This document shows positions 51,618 through 59,645 of a stretch of 64,000 bases of DNA, piece after piece; within the stretch, counting starts at the first letter, position 1, and each line of letters begins with the position of its first letter. The notes under the pieces are model-generated. The model made no database searches, had not been told where the DNA came from, and saw nothing but the letters and a program-made list of their open reading frames with translations. The stretch comes from an uncultured Candidatus Melainabacteria bacterium (GTDB lineage: Bacteria; Cyanobacteriota; Vampirovibrionia; Gastranaerophilales; Gastranaerophilaceae). Made by a program: the position numbers and the translations under genes. The DNA lies in NCBI GenBank assembly GCA_934728585.1, contig CAKVDZ010000005.1, forward strand, positions 1 to 64,000, given 5' to 3'.

Positions 51618-52538
51618 ATGAACTTTATGAAATTTATTTTTGATCCTGCAATCATTATAATCCTTGCAGCATTTGTTTCTTCACTTGTTTTTATAGTAAA
51701 AAAATTCACTTTTGTTAATTCAAACTTAATCTGGTTAATTAATTTTTTAAGCAAGTTTAAGAAATCAGATTTGTCATACAGGTTTGGTGAATTTGATAAA
51801 GTTATTTCTCAAAATTCGTATGTTTCAAGTGTTTGGCATGAATTTAGAAACACACTTGTTTTTTCTGAATCAGTTGCAATAAAAAAACAAGATAACAGCG
51901 TTGCATTTCAAAATGTTTCACAAGCTGTAAATAGTATTCAAACCACGGTTGACCCTTTATATTTCTTTAACGAAGATTCATTAGTAAGTTCAAAATACAA
52001 CAGCAAATTTGTTCAAATTGCGCCGACAATTTTGACAGGTTTAGGACCTTTGTTCACTTTCTTGAATATTGCTATTGCGTTTACAAGGGTTGATTTTTCA
52101 AACCAAGAAACAACAATTTCTTCTGTTGCTAACTTAATGAGTAGCATGCAAGTCGCTGCGTTGTGTTCTGTACTTGCAGTTAGTGCATCATTGATTTTTA
52201 TGCTTTTTGAAAAAATTTATTATAACAAGATGTGTAGAGTTCCAATGTTGAGGGTTCAAGAACTTCTTTATGGCTTGTTTGATAACATTTCTTCTGAAAA
52301 ATTCCTTATTGAGTTGCTAAAAGAAACAAAAATTCAAAATAGTAACTTGACTGGTTTATTAAACAAGTTACCTGAACAATTTAGGGTTGCACTTGATAGT
52401 AGTGTCGCGAAATCAATTGTTCCATATATGGAGAACTTGTTGTTCGGTATCAATAACCTAAATGATTCAATTAAAAAATTAAAAATTCAGGACAAACATA
52501 CTGGTTCTGATGGTGATGTAGTAGATAAATTATTCTAA
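51618..52538 (+). CDS. ZorA/ExbB/TolQ-like membrane protein
   Basis: 306 residues. Three predicted membrane helices: residues about 9-29 (IIIILAAFVSSLVFIV), about 130-155 (IAPTILTGLGPLFTFLNIAI) and about 177-200 (VAALCSVLAVSASLIFMLFE). The second carries the APT-G-LGPLFTFL pattern of MotA/TolQ/ExbB proton channels. The three-helix plan and helical C-terminal tail (residues 205-306) fit ZorA/ExbB better than four-helix MotA. It would form a peptidoglycan-tethered, ion-driven motor with the next gene. AGAGGT ribosome site, extended -10 promoter. Similarity to ZorA is by motif and topology only. Confidence 0.66.
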   Translation: MNFMKFIFDPAIIIILAAFVSSLVFIVKKFTFVNSNLIWLINFLSKFKKSDLSYRFGEFDKVISQNSYVSSVWHEFRNTLVFSESVAIKKQDNSVAFQNVSQAVNSIQTTVDPLYFFNEDSLVSSKYNSKFVQIAPTILTGLGPLFTFLNIAIAFTRVDFSNQETTISSVANLMSSMQVAALCSVLAVSASLIFMLFEKIYYNKMCRVPMLRVQELLYGLFDNISSEKFLIELLKETKIQNSNLTGLLNKLPEQFRVALDSSVAKSIVPYMENLLFGINNLNDSIKKLKIQDKHTGSDGDVVDKLF

Positions 52539-52542
52539 AATT

Positions 52543-53244
52543 ATGTTAAGAACAAGACAACCACATTCAAATAATGACGTGCAAGAAAACGTTTTCTGGA
52601 TTACAATGACTGACTTATTATTGGGTCTGTCTGTAATCTTTATTGTATTGTTTGTTCTGGCTATGACTGGTTTCTCGCAAGCTAAACTTCAAGAACAAAC
52701 TGTTAAAGCTGAAGTTGCAAACGAATTGGCTAAAAATTTAAAAGAAAAAAATATTAACGCTCAAATCGATATGATGACGGGGGACGTTAAACTATCAGAT
52801 TTGCAATTGTTTGAACTGGGTAGTTATGAATTATCTGACAAGGGTCGTGAGTTTTTGAATAAATTTGTGCCGATTTACATAAATGCTGTTTATGAAAATC
52901 CAAAAGTTGCAGATAAAGTTGTGAATATTGTTATTCAAGGTCACACTGATTCTCAAACTTTTGCTGGCGTTGATTCAAAAGATTTACAATTTATTAAAAA
53001 TATGGAATTATCTACAAAACGTGCAAATGAAGTTGCTAAATTTATTTTCTTTACACCATATAACAAGGCTTACAGTGAAAATTTACACAAGATGCTTTTA
53101 GTTGAGGGTAAGAGTTTTTCTGAACCTGTTCTTGTTAATGGAAAAGAAGATTATGCAAAAAGTAGACGTGTTGAGTTAAAATTGATTGTAAAAAGTTCAA
53201 ACTTACAAGATTTTATGGGGTTAGCAAAAAATGAATCTAAATAA
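52543..53244 (+). CDS. ZorB/MotB-like OmpA-domain stator protein
   Basis: 233 residues. One membrane helix (about 18-44, FWITMTDLLLGLSVIFIVLF) carries an Asp at position 24, as the proton-binding residue in MotB and ZorB. The periplasmic part is an OmpA-like domain with VVNIVIQGHTDSQTF, ELSTKRANEVAKFIF and SRRVELKLIV. It starts four bases after the previous stop, without a ribosome site, so translation is coupled. The FWITMTD entry is more ZorB-like than MotB-like. ZorB proteins in Zorya defence pair with ZorA; the usual zorC/D/E genes are not here. Confidence 0.68.
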   Translation: MLRTRQPHSNNDVQENVFWITMTDLLLGLSVIFIVLFVLAMTGFSQAKLQEQTVKAEVANELAKNLKEKNINAQIDMMTGDVKLSDLQLFELGSYELSDKGREFLNKFVPIYINAVYENPKVADKVVNIVIQGHTDSQTFAGVDSKDLQFIKNMELSTKRANEVAKFIFFTPYNKAYSENLHKMLLVEGKSFSEPVLVNGKEDYAKSRRVELKLIVKSSNLQDFMGLAKNESK

Positions 53245-54598
53245 TGAACAAAAAATTCTTGAAACAATTAATATGATTAAGCTTCATCATTTAGACATTC
53301 GTACCGTTACAATGTCTTTGAGTCTACGCGACTGTATATCTGATGATGCAGAAAAAGTTTATTCTAATGTATATAATAAAATTATTAAATACGCTAAAAA
53401 TTTGTATCAGTATGCAAGTGATTTGGAAGATGAGTACTCAATTCCAATTATAAACAAGAGAATTGCAATAACTCCAGCGTCAATTTTAGGTGAATCTTGC
53501 AAAAATTTTGATTACGTAAAATTAGCTCAAGTTTTAGATAAAGCCGCTAAAGACGTAAATGTTAATTTTATTGGCGGATTTTCTGCTCTTGTTGAAAAAG
53601 GCTGTACAAAAGGTGATATCGCTTTAATAGAAAGTATTCCAGAAGCATTGGCTACTACAGAATATATCTGTTCATCAGTTAACGTTGCAAGTTCAAAAGC
53701 TGGTATAAATATGAATGCAGTTCTCAAAATGGCTGATATTATTAAAAAATCAGCGCAGCTAACAGCGGATAAAGATGGTTTAGGCGCTGCAAAACTTGTT
53801 TGCTTCTGTAATGCTCCTGGTGACAATCCATTTATGGCTGGAGCATTTTCAGGTTATGGAGAGCCAGAATGTGCTTTAAATGTTGGTGTTTCAGGTCCTG
53901 GTGTTGTGATGGCTGGGGTTGATAGTTTGCCAAAAGATGCAGATTTGAGCGAAGTAGCTAATACAATCAAAAAAATTGCATTTAAAATTACAACTACAGG
54001 TGAGCTTATTGGTCGTAAGTTAGCTAAAAGATTAGATATTCCGTTTGGAGTAATTGATTTATCTTTAGCGCCAACACCTGCAGAGGGTGACAGTGTTGCT
54101 GGTATTTTTAAAGCTATGGGTTTAGAGCATGCTGGTGCTCATGGTACAACAGCAGCGTTGGCGATGCTAAATGATGCTGTTAAAAAAGGTGGCATTATGG
54201 CAAGTTCTCATGTCGGAGGTTTAAGTGGTGCATTTATTCCAGTGTCAGAAGATGCAGGAATGATAGAAGCCGCATCAAACGGACATTTGACATTTGATAA
54301 GCTTGAAGCGATGACTTCAGTTTGCTCTGTTGGGCTTGATATGATTGCTATTGCAGGTGATACTCCTAATTCTACAATCGCTGGTATTATTGCTGATGAA
54401 ATGGCAATCGGCATGATTAACAAAAAAACAACTGCTGTAAGGGTTATCCCTGTACCAAATAAGAAAGTCGGAGATGTTGCTGTTTACGGAGGACTTTTAG
54501 GTGAAGCTCCAATTATGGAGGTTGGTAGCCTATCATCAGATATTTTTGTAAATAGAGGTGGCAGAATTCCTGCTCCAATTCATTCGTTAAATAATTAA
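53231..54598 (+). CDS. UPF0210 / DUF711 family protein
   Basis: 455 residues. IRTVTMSLSLRDCISDD at the N-terminus, KRIAITPASILGESC, FIGGFSALVEKG, GVSGPGVVMAG and the glycine-rich GLEHAGAHGTTAALAMLND are hallmarks of this widely conserved, uncharacterised cytosolic family, often paired with an ACT-domain protein in other bacteria. It overlaps the stator gene by 14 bases, so the two are probably co-transcribed. Function unknown. Confidence 0.9.
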   Translation: MNLNNEQKILETINMIKLHHLDIRTVTMSLSLRDCISDDAEKVYSNVYNKIIKYAKNLYQYASDLEDEYSIPIINKRIAITPASILGESCKNFDYVKLAQVLDKAAKDVNVNFIGGFSALVEKGCTKGDIALIESIPEALATTEYICSSVNVASSKAGINMNAVLKMADIIKKSAQLTADKDGLGAAKLVCFCNAPGDNPFMAGAFSGYGEPECALNVGVSGPGVVMAGVDSLPKDADLSEVANTIKKIAFKITTTGELIGRKLAKRLDIPFGVIDLSLAPTPAEGDSVAGIFKAMGLEHAGAHGTTAALAMLNDAVKKGGIMASSHVGGLSGAFIPVSEDAGMIEAASNGHLTFDKLEAMTSVCSVGLDMIAIAGDTPNSTIAGIIADEMAIGMINKKTTAVRVIPVPNKKVGDVAVYGGLLGEAPIMEVGSLSSDIFVNRGGRIPAPIHSLNN

Positions 54599-54610
54599 TC
54601 GGAGGTTTAT

Positions 54611-54952
54611 ATGAGTTATACTTTGAATAGATACGAAAATATGATTAGAGAATTTATTATTGATCAGCAATCTGACTCTTATAATAGAGGATCAATCAAT
54701 TATTCAAGATATAATAATTTAAGAGTAACAATGGAACCATCAAAACTGAAAGACCCACATTTATTTATTCGTATTGGAATTTCTGATGCGTGCTTTTTGA
54801 TTGAAGATGGAACTTTACTTTCAGGCTCATTGGGGGCGGATACTAAGTTTATTCCAAAATGGTTGAATAAATCAGGCGTTAGAGAAGAACTGATGCTAAC
54901 TTGGGCTGATGCTCAAAAAGTAGACTTTGAAGAAGCCGAAAGAAATGAATAA
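54611..54952 (+). CDS. Uncharacterised 113-residue protein
   Basis: 113 residues. Strand-rich core LRVTMEPSKL, LFIRIGISDACFLIEDGTLL and SGSLGADTKFIPKWL suggests a small alpha/beta fold. No signal peptide, no cysteines beyond one. It starts after a good ribosome site (GGAGG) 12 bases beyond the UPF0210 stop, so it is in the same operon. No homologue recognised. Confidence 0.72.
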   Translation: MSYTLNRYENMIREFIIDQQSDSYNRGSINYSRYNNLRVTMEPSKLKDPHLFIRIGISDACFLIEDGTLLSGSLGADTKFIPKWLNKSGVREELMLTWADAQKVDFEEAERNE

Positions 54953-55015
54953 TATTACGTAACAAATTATTTGCAATTTATTTTTTTTGTTATAAAATCA
55001 AATTATAAGTTTAGG

Positions 55016-55046
55016 ATAGAATGTGATTTTGCAAAACACATTCTAT
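55016..55046 (+). terminator. Hairpin between the UPF0210 operon and rpmG
   Basis: ATAGAATGTG (55016-55025) pairs with CACATTCTAT (55037-55046), followed by TTTAA. It could terminate the preceding operon or act in the rpmG leader. Weak U-tract, so not certain. Confidence 0.5.
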
Positions 55047-55083
55047 TTTAATAGGTAACATTTTATTAGAAAAGGAAATAAAA

Positions 55084-55251
55084 ATGGGCATTAAAGGTAG
55101 AGTTGACAAAATGGTAGTTTTAGCTTGTGAAGAATGCAAAGAAAGAAACTACACAACAGTTAAAAACAAAAAAACAAGCAAAGAAAGAATGGAATTGAAC
55201 AAATATTGTCCAAGATGCCAAAAACATACTTCTCATAAAGAAACAAAATAG
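55084..55251 (+). CDS. rpmG: 50S ribosomal protein L33
   Basis: 55 residues starting MGIKGRVDKMVVLACEECKE and ending HKETK. Two CxxC pairs (CEEC, CPRC) form the zinc-binding form of L33. YTTVKNKKTSKERMELNKY is the family core. AAAGGAA precedes the ATG. It heads the conserved cluster rpmG-trnW-secE-nusG-rplK-rplA seen in many bacteria. Confidence 0.96.
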   Translation: MGIKGRVDKMVVLACEECKERNYTTVKNKKTSKERMELNKYCPRCQKHTSHKETK

Positions 55252-55280
55252 TTAGTAAAAATTACTTAATTATAACTATT

Positions 55281-55353
55281 GCGCCTTTAGTTCAGTTGGT
55301 AGAACGTCGGTCTCCAAAACCGGATGTCGAGGGTTCGAGTCCTTCAGGGCGCG
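55281..55353 (+). tRNA. trnW: tRNA-Trp (anticodon CCA)
   Basis: 73-base cloverleaf: acceptor GCGCCTT (55281-55287) pairs with AGGGCGC (55346-55352) with discriminator G. The D-arm has GTTCAGTTGGT, and the anticodon stem TCGGT/ACCGG encloses CTCCAAA with anticodon CCA. The TPsiC arm is GGGTTCGAGTCC. No 3' CCA is encoded, so it is added by nucleotidyltransferase. It lies between rpmG and secE, as in many bacteria. Confidence 0.96.
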
Positions 55354-55377
55354 AGTTATATAAAAAAGGATAAATAA

Positions 55378-55578
55378 ATGAATAATGAAATGATACAAGC
55401 AATAGTTACATACTTCAAAGGCGTGCGTGCTGAATGGGGTAAGATTAACTGGCCTGAAAAGCAACAAGTTATTGCCGAAACAATTTTTGTTATAGGTATT
55501 GTTGCATTTTTTACTGTTGCAGTATATCTAATGGACATTATTTACAAATCAGTTTTAGGGCTAATCCCAAATAGTTAA
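55378..55578 (+). CDS. secE: Preprotein translocase subunit SecE
   Basis: 66 residues. The cytosolic amphipathic helix FKGVRAEWGKINWPEKQQV is the family signature. One membrane helix (about residues 37-58, VIGIVAFFTVAVYLMDIIYK) follows. It forms SecYEG with SecY and SecG. A single-helix form, shorter than E. coli SecE with three helices. AAAAAAGGA precedes the ATG. Confidence 0.95.
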   Translation: MNNEMIQAIVTYFKGVRAEWGKINWPEKQQVIAETIFVIGIVAFFTVAVYLMDIIYKSVLGLIPNS

Positions 55579-55593
55579 GGAAGAATAAAACAA

Positions 55594-56352
55594 ATGGCAG
55601 AAAAAGACAAAGAATTATTTATGGACGAAAGTGCTGAAGTTGTTAAAACTAGCAGAGATTTGGTTGGCGACTTGGTAGTTGGTGAAGGTGTTCCTTCAAA
55701 AGCTAAAAAAGAAAAGAAAGAAGCAACTAAGAAAGCATCTAAACCACGTACTAAAAAAGTAAAAGAAGAAACTTCTGAAGCTCCACAAGAAGCTGAAGTT
55801 GAAAATATAAAACCAGCAAAAGCACCAGAAAAACGTTGGTATATCGTTAATACTTATTCAGGATACGAAAACAAAGTTAAAGTTAACTTAGAAAAACGTA
55901 TTGAATATATGAATATGGGTGAAAAAATCTTTAGAGTAGAAGTTCCTCAAAAAACTATTACTCAAGTTAAGGCTGGTAAGAAAACAGAAAAAGACGAAAA
56001 AGTATTTCCAGGATATGTTTTAGTAGAAATGATTATGGACGAAGATAGCTGGTATGTTGTTAGACATACAGCTGGAGTTACTCGTTTCGTAGGTTCTGCT
56101 AAAAAACCTATTCCAGCTAGAGATAGCGAAATCAAGAAGGTTCTTGGTAGAGCTACAGCAGACGCTCCTCAAAGAATTGAACTTGACGTTAAAGCTGGTG
56201 ACAAGGTTAAAATCATTTCTGGTCCATTTGCAGACTTTGTTGGTGATATCACAGAAGTATATCCTGATAAAGCTAAATTAAGAGCAAATGTATCAATCTT
56301 TGGACGTGAAACTCCAGTTGAATTAGAATACAAACAAATTCAAAAATTATAA
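55594..56352 (+). CDS. nusG: Transcription antitermination protein NusG with a lysine-rich N-terminal extension
   Basis: 252 residues. The NGN domain begins at about residue 80 with RWYIVNTYSGYENKVKVNLE and includes FPGYVLVEMIMD and YVVRHTAGVTRFVG. The KOW domain has GDKVKIISGPFADFVGDI. It binds RNA polymerase and couples it to the ribosome or Rho. The first 79 residues are charged and lysine/glutamate-rich (KAKKEKKEATKKASKPRTKK), absent from E. coli NusG. GGAAGAATAAAAC precedes the ATG. Confidence 0.96.
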   Translation: MAEKDKELFMDESAEVVKTSRDLVGDLVVGEGVPSKAKKEKKEATKKASKPRTKKVKEETSEAPQEAEVENIKPAKAPEKRWYIVNTYSGYENKVKVNLEKRIEYMNMGEKIFRVEVPQKTITQVKAGKKTEKDEKVFPGYVLVEMIMDEDSWYVVRHTAGVTRFVGSAKKPIPARDSEIKKVLGRATADAPQRIELDVKAGDKVKIISGPFADFVGDITEVYPDKAKLRANVSIFGRETPVELEYKQIQKL

Positions 56353-56378
56353 TTGAGTAACTACTCATAAGTAAAATT

Positions 56379-56410
56379 GTGGAAGGGGTCAGGTATCCCG
56401 CTATTACCAC
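56379..56410 (+). promoter_or_regulatory. L1-operator-like hairpin upstream of rplK
   Basis: GTGG (56379-56382) pairs with CCAC (56407-56410). An AA/GCTATTA internal loop separates this from GGG(G)/TCCC (56385-56388 and 56396-56399). The same architecture recurs at 56864-56894. It lies 14 bases before the rplK ATG and overlaps the region leading into AAAGGA. Translational control by ribosomal protein L1, as known for E. coli rplKA, is the likely role (inference). Confidence 0.6.
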
Positions 56411-56424
56411 AGAAAGGACAAAAC

Positions 56425-56850
56425 ATGGCAAAAAAAGTAGTAGGAAAAATCAAACTTCAAATTGAAGCTGGAAAAGCAAATCCATCACCTCCAGTTGGTC
56501 CTGCGTTAGGTCAACACGGTGTTAACATCATGGATTTCTGCAAACAATTCAATGCAAAAACTGAATCGCAAGCAGGATACATCATTCCAGTAGTTATTGA
56601 TGTTTATGAAGACAGAAGTTTTACATTCGTGACAAAATCACCTCCAGCTCCTGTTCTAATTAAGAAAATTTTAAACATTCCTAAGGGATCAGCTACACCT
56701 AACAAAACAAAAGTTGCTGAAATCACTCAAGAACAACTTGAAGAAATCGCAAAAATCAAAATGAACGATTTGAACGCAACAACAATGGAAGCTGCTGTAG
56801 AAATGATTAAAGGTTCTTGCAGAGCTATGGGTGTTACTGTTAAACAGTAG
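56425..56850 (+). CDS. rplK: 50S ribosomal protein L11
   Basis: 141 residues from ATG 56425, chosen because AAAGGA is close upstream and the protein then starts MAKKVVGKIKLQ; the extra in-frame codons upstream are the leader hairpin. Conserved segments: GKANPSPPVGPALGQHGVNIM, FCKQFNAKTESQAG, SFTFVTKSPPAPVLIKK and DLNATTMEAAVEMIKGSCRAMG. Forms the GTPase-associated centre with 23S rRNA and EF-G. Confidence 0.96.
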   Translation: MAKKVVGKIKLQIEAGKANPSPPVGPALGQHGVNIMDFCKQFNAKTESQAGYIIPVVIDVYEDRSFTFVTKSPPAPVLIKKILNIPKGSATPNKTKVAEITQEQLEEIAKIKMNDLNATTMEAAVEMIKGSCRAMGVTVKQ

Positions 56851-56863
56851 CGATACAGTTTAA

Positions 56864-56894
56864 GTATGGAAGGACGAAAGTCCGTTACTACCAC
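56864..56894 (+). promoter_or_regulatory. L1-operator-like hairpin upstream of rplA
   Basis: TGG (56867-56869) pairs with CCA (56891-56893). An internal loop AA/GTTACTA separates it from GGAC-GAAA-GTCC (56872-56883). Second copy of the rplK leader motif, 15 bases before the rplA ATG. Confidence 0.62.
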
Positions 56895-56908
56895 GAAAGG
56901 AAAAAATT

Positions 56909-57637
56909 ATGTCAAAATTAACAAAAAAACAACAAAAAATGCAAGAGTTGTTAGAGGGTTTTGAACAACCATCTACAGGTCTTGAAGCATTAAAAAAATT
57001 AAAAGAAATCTCTGAAGCAGTTTCTAAATTCAACGAAACAGTAGAATGCCACATGAGATTAGGTATTGAAGTAAAACACGCTGACCAACAAATTCGTTCA
57101 ACAACTGTATTACCAGCTGGTTTAGGTAAAACAGTTAGAGTTTGTGTTATCGCAAAAGGTAACAAAGTTGACGAAGCTTTAGCAGCAGGCGCAGACTTCG
57201 CGGGTACAGAAGATATCATTGACAAAATCGACAAGGGTTGGTTTGAATTTGATACTTTAATTGCAACTCCAGATTGTATGGGTATGCTTGGTAAATTAGG
57301 TCGTGTATTAGGTCCAAAAGGCTTAATGCCAAACCCTAAAACAGGTACTGTTACATTAGAAGTAGGCAAAGCTGTTAAAGATGCAAAGGCAGGTAAAGTT
57401 GAATTCCGTGCTGATAAACAAGGTATGATTCACTGCCCTATCGGTAAGGTTCAATTCAGCGTAGAAGATTTAATGAAAAACTATGCTACTTTAGCTGAAG
57501 CTATTATCAAAGCAAAACCTGCTTCTGCAAAAGGTACATACATTAAATCAGCTTACTTAGCAACTACAATGGGTCCTGGTATCAAATTAGATACAAAAAC
57601 TTTAGCTGCAGAAGTTAAAGATTACATCGGAGCATAG
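56909..57637 (+). CDS. rplA: 50S ribosomal protein L1
   Basis: 242 residues. Characteristic FNETVECHMRLGIEVKHADQQ, CVIAKGNKVDEALAAGADF, GRVLGPKGLMPNPKTGTVT and FRADKQGMIHCPIGKVQFS blocks. Forms the mobile L1 stalk and represses its own operon by binding mRNA. AAAGGA precedes the ATG. The operon ends at the hairpin just after the stop. rplJ and rplL do not follow, unlike in many bacteria. Confidence 0.97.
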   Translation: MSKLTKKQQKMQELLEGFEQPSTGLEALKKLKEISEAVSKFNETVECHMRLGIEVKHADQQIRSTTVLPAGLGKTVRVCVIAKGNKVDEALAAGADFAGTEDIIDKIDKGWFEFDTLIATPDCMGMLGKLGRVLGPKGLMPNPKTGTVTLEVGKAVKDAKAGKVEFRADKQGMIHCPIGKVQFSVEDLMKNYATLAEAIIKAKPASAKGTYIKSAYLATTMGPGIKLDTKTLAAEVKDYIGA

Positions 57638-57652
57638 TAGATTTAAACTTTT

Positions 57653-57681
57653 AGGCGTGGCGAAAGCCACGCCTTTTTTAA
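57653..57681 (+). terminator. Terminator after rplA
   Basis: AGGCGTGGC (57653-57661) pairs with GCCACGCCT (57666-57674) around a GAAA loop, followed by TTTTT. Confidence 0.92.
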
Positions 57682-57699
57682 TAATTAGAGGATTTAAAA

Positions 57700-58326
57700 A
57701 TGAAAAAAGGCTTATTTATTACATTTGAGGGTGCTGACGGTTGTGGAAAAACTACTCAAATTAAGTTGTTAACAGATTACTTAGAAAAACGAGGTTTTGA
57801 TGTTGTTTTGACAAGAGAACCAGGGTGTAAAGGTTTAGGTGAAAAAATTCGTTCGCTATTGCTTGATTATGATGGTGAAGTTTCATCTGTTTGTGAGTCT
57901 TTTTTATTTTTAGCAGATAGAGCTCAAAATGTTGATATTATCGTTCGTAAAAACATAGAACAAGGCAAAATTGTAATTAGTGATAGACACACAGATTCAT
58001 CTCTTGCTTATCAAGGGTATGGTCGTCAATTAGACGTTGATAAAATTGATATGCTAAACAATATTGCGACAAGTGGTTTAAAACCCGATTTGACAATTGT
58101 TTTTGATATTGATGTTGATACTTCAATGGAAAGAGTTGGAAAAGAAAAAGATAGAATGGAATCAGCAGGAAAAGACTTTTTTGAAAGAGTTCGTCAAGGG
58201 TATTTAAAAATTGCCCAAAAAGAACCAAACAGAGTTAAAGTTATTAACTCTGTTGATTCAATTGAAAATATTCACAATCAAGTTGTTGATTTATTTGTTG
58301 AACTCGAAGAAAAAAGCTTTAAGTAA
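57700..58326 (+). CDS. tmk: Thymidylate kinase
   Basis: Phosphorylates dTMP to dTDP. 208 residues. P-loop EGADGCGKTT (10-19), VLTREPGCKGLG, FLFLADRAQN, DRHTDSSLAYQGYGR (DRx motif; usually DRY, here DRH) and the LID-like KDRMESAGKDFFERV. AGAGGA precedes the ATG. Its 3' end overlaps the convergent peptidase gene by 36 bases. Confidence 0.95.
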   Translation: MKKGLFITFEGADGCGKTTQIKLLTDYLEKRGFDVVLTREPGCKGLGEKIRSLLLDYDGEVSSVCESFLFLADRAQNVDIIVRKNIEQGKIVISDRHTDSSLAYQGYGRQLDVDKIDMLNNIATSGLKPDLTIVFDIDVDTSMERVGKEKDRMESAGKDFFERVRQGYLKIAQKEPNRVKVINSVDSIENIHNQVVDLFVELEEKSFK

Positions 58327-59451
58327 TTCGTAGCCTTTTAAAAAGCTTTTGTAATCAATTTTTTCGTCTGCTGAGTGCATATTGTAAAGGTCTGCAAGTC
58401 CCATTAAAAATGGAATGAATGTTTCGCCCTTTGCATTTTTATGTTGGCAGTAAATATGAGTTTCTGCGCCTGCGTGGAATGAATTTATTTCATATTTTAC
58501 GCCAAGTTTTTTTGCTGTTCTTTCAAAAACTTCTGGAATATAAGTGTCGTTTGATTTTTCAAATGCTGGCATTTTTTGTTTGAAAGTGCCTACTGCTTTT
58601 GCAATTCCGTCGTATTTTTTGTTAAAATCAGCAATAATATTTTGAATTTTAGCAATTAATTCATTTTCTTTACTTAAATCGGCACTTCTAATTGAGTAAG
58701 TTGCTTCTGCATAAGGATTTAAAACATTTGTAACCTTGATATCCCCAGCCTTTATGCCACCTAGGTTGATTGAAGTTACAACGCCTGTTTCATCTTCATA
58801 ATAAACACCTTGAGGAATGTTGTTGCAAAGTTCAGCCATTAATTTTGCTGCATTTGGTTTTGTTTTGTCAGCAATTTCAATGCCAGAGTGACCACCTTTA
58901 CAAGATATTTCAACATGTCCGTTACAGTAGCTTGCACCAGATACTTGAAGTACACCGAATTCATCTGCATCACAAACGATAACATATTTTGAATTTAGTT
59001 TATTAAAATCAAAGTTGTGAATACCGCTCATGCCATTTTCTTCGTCACGAGTGAACACAACTTCTAATCCGCCGTGTTTAATATCTGAATTTTTGATATC
59101 TTTAAGTAATTTTAATGCTGAAGACATGCCAAATTTATCGTCGCCACCAAGAGTTCTGTTATTTGCGTGAATAAAATCTCCATCTAAAATTGGAGTTACA
59201 GGTGAATCATCACCAACTACGTCCATGTGTGAAGATAAAGCCATTAGTGGTTTTGAACTATCTGTGGCAGGAAGTTTAATGATAACATTGTTATAGCTAT
59301 CTGTTTCAAAATCTAATCCCTCTTTTTTGCAGTAATCTCTAACCCAATCTACAACTTTTTCTTCGTGTAGTGATGGAGATGGAATACTTGTTAAATTGTA
59401 AAAAATGTCAATTAATTCTTCTTCTTTTCTTAAATTTTCCATTGTTTCCAT
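58291..59451 (-). CDS. M20-family peptidase (PepT/tripeptidase-like)
   Basis: 386 residues. ALSSHMDVVGDDSPV gives the first metal ligand pair (SHMD), RTLGGDDKFGMSSAL the bridging Asp, TRDEENGMSG the catalytic Glu pair and VCDADEFG the next ligand, and NSFHAGAETHI resembles the C-terminal ligand region. A di-zinc aminopeptidase of the M20 PepT/PepD branch, cytosolic. The specificity (tripeptide, dipeptide) is not determinable. AGAGGA precedes the ATG at 59451. The 3' end overlaps tmk by 36 bases. Confidence 0.85.
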   Translation of the reverse strand: METMENLRKEEELIDIFYNLTSIPSPSLHEEKVVDWVRDYCKKEGLDFETDSYNNVIIKLPATDSSKPLMALSSHMDVVGDDSPVTPILDGDFIHANNRTLGGDDKFGMSSALKLLKDIKNSDIKHGGLEVVFTRDEENGMSGIHNFDFNKLNSKYVIVCDADEFGVLQVSGASYCNGHVEISCKGGHSGIEIADKTKPNAAKLMAELCNNIPQGVYYEDETGVVTSINLGGIKAGDIKVTNVLNPYAEATYSIRSADLSKENELIAKIQNIIADFNKKYDGIAKAVGTFKQKMPAFEKSNDTYIPEVFERTAKKLGVKYEINSFHAGAETHIYCQHKNAKGETFIPFLMGLADLYNMHSADEKIDYKSFLKGYELLKAFFFEFNK

Positions 59452-59453
59452 AA

Positions 59454-59645
59454 TTATTGTCCTCTAAAAAATCTTTGTCCGACGCCACCTTCTCCGATAC
59501 GAATTTTTATAGGGCGCATACATCGTGGGCATCTACCAACGTATGCGGTACCTTCTTTGTTCGGGTATATTCTACCATATACTCCACAACAATCAAACAT
59601 AATTCCTATAAACTTTTTAGGCTCTTTTTTATCTTGCTCTGTCAT
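59454..59645 (-). CDS. Small zinc-ribbon-like protein
   Basis: 63 residues. FDCCGVYGRIYPNKEG, then GRCPRCMRP, with a Gly-rich, basic tail GEGGVGQRFFRGQ. Two Cys pairs suggest one zinc site. It begins within the 3' end of the glycosidase-like gene (17-base overlap) and ends two bases before the peptidase gene, so it is read as part of the same minus-strand message. Function unknown. Confidence 0.72.
   Translation of the reverse strand: MTEQDKKEPKKFIGIMFDCCGVYGRIYPNKEGTAYVGRCPRCMRPIKIRIGEGGVGQRFFRGQ

Noticed and set aside
51618..53244. A complete Zorya anti-phage system
   Set aside because: ZorC, ZorD, ZorE, ZorF or ZorG are not recognisable next to the stator pair. Only the stator-like genes are supported.
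56860..57369. 169-codon minus-strand frame across rplA
   Set aside because: It lies fully inside the ribosomal protein L1 gene and its leader, which are clearly coding or structured on the plus strand.
57638..57699. rplJ/rplL leader following rplA
   Set aside because: A strong terminator follows rplA and the next gene is tmk. rplJ and rplL are not here.
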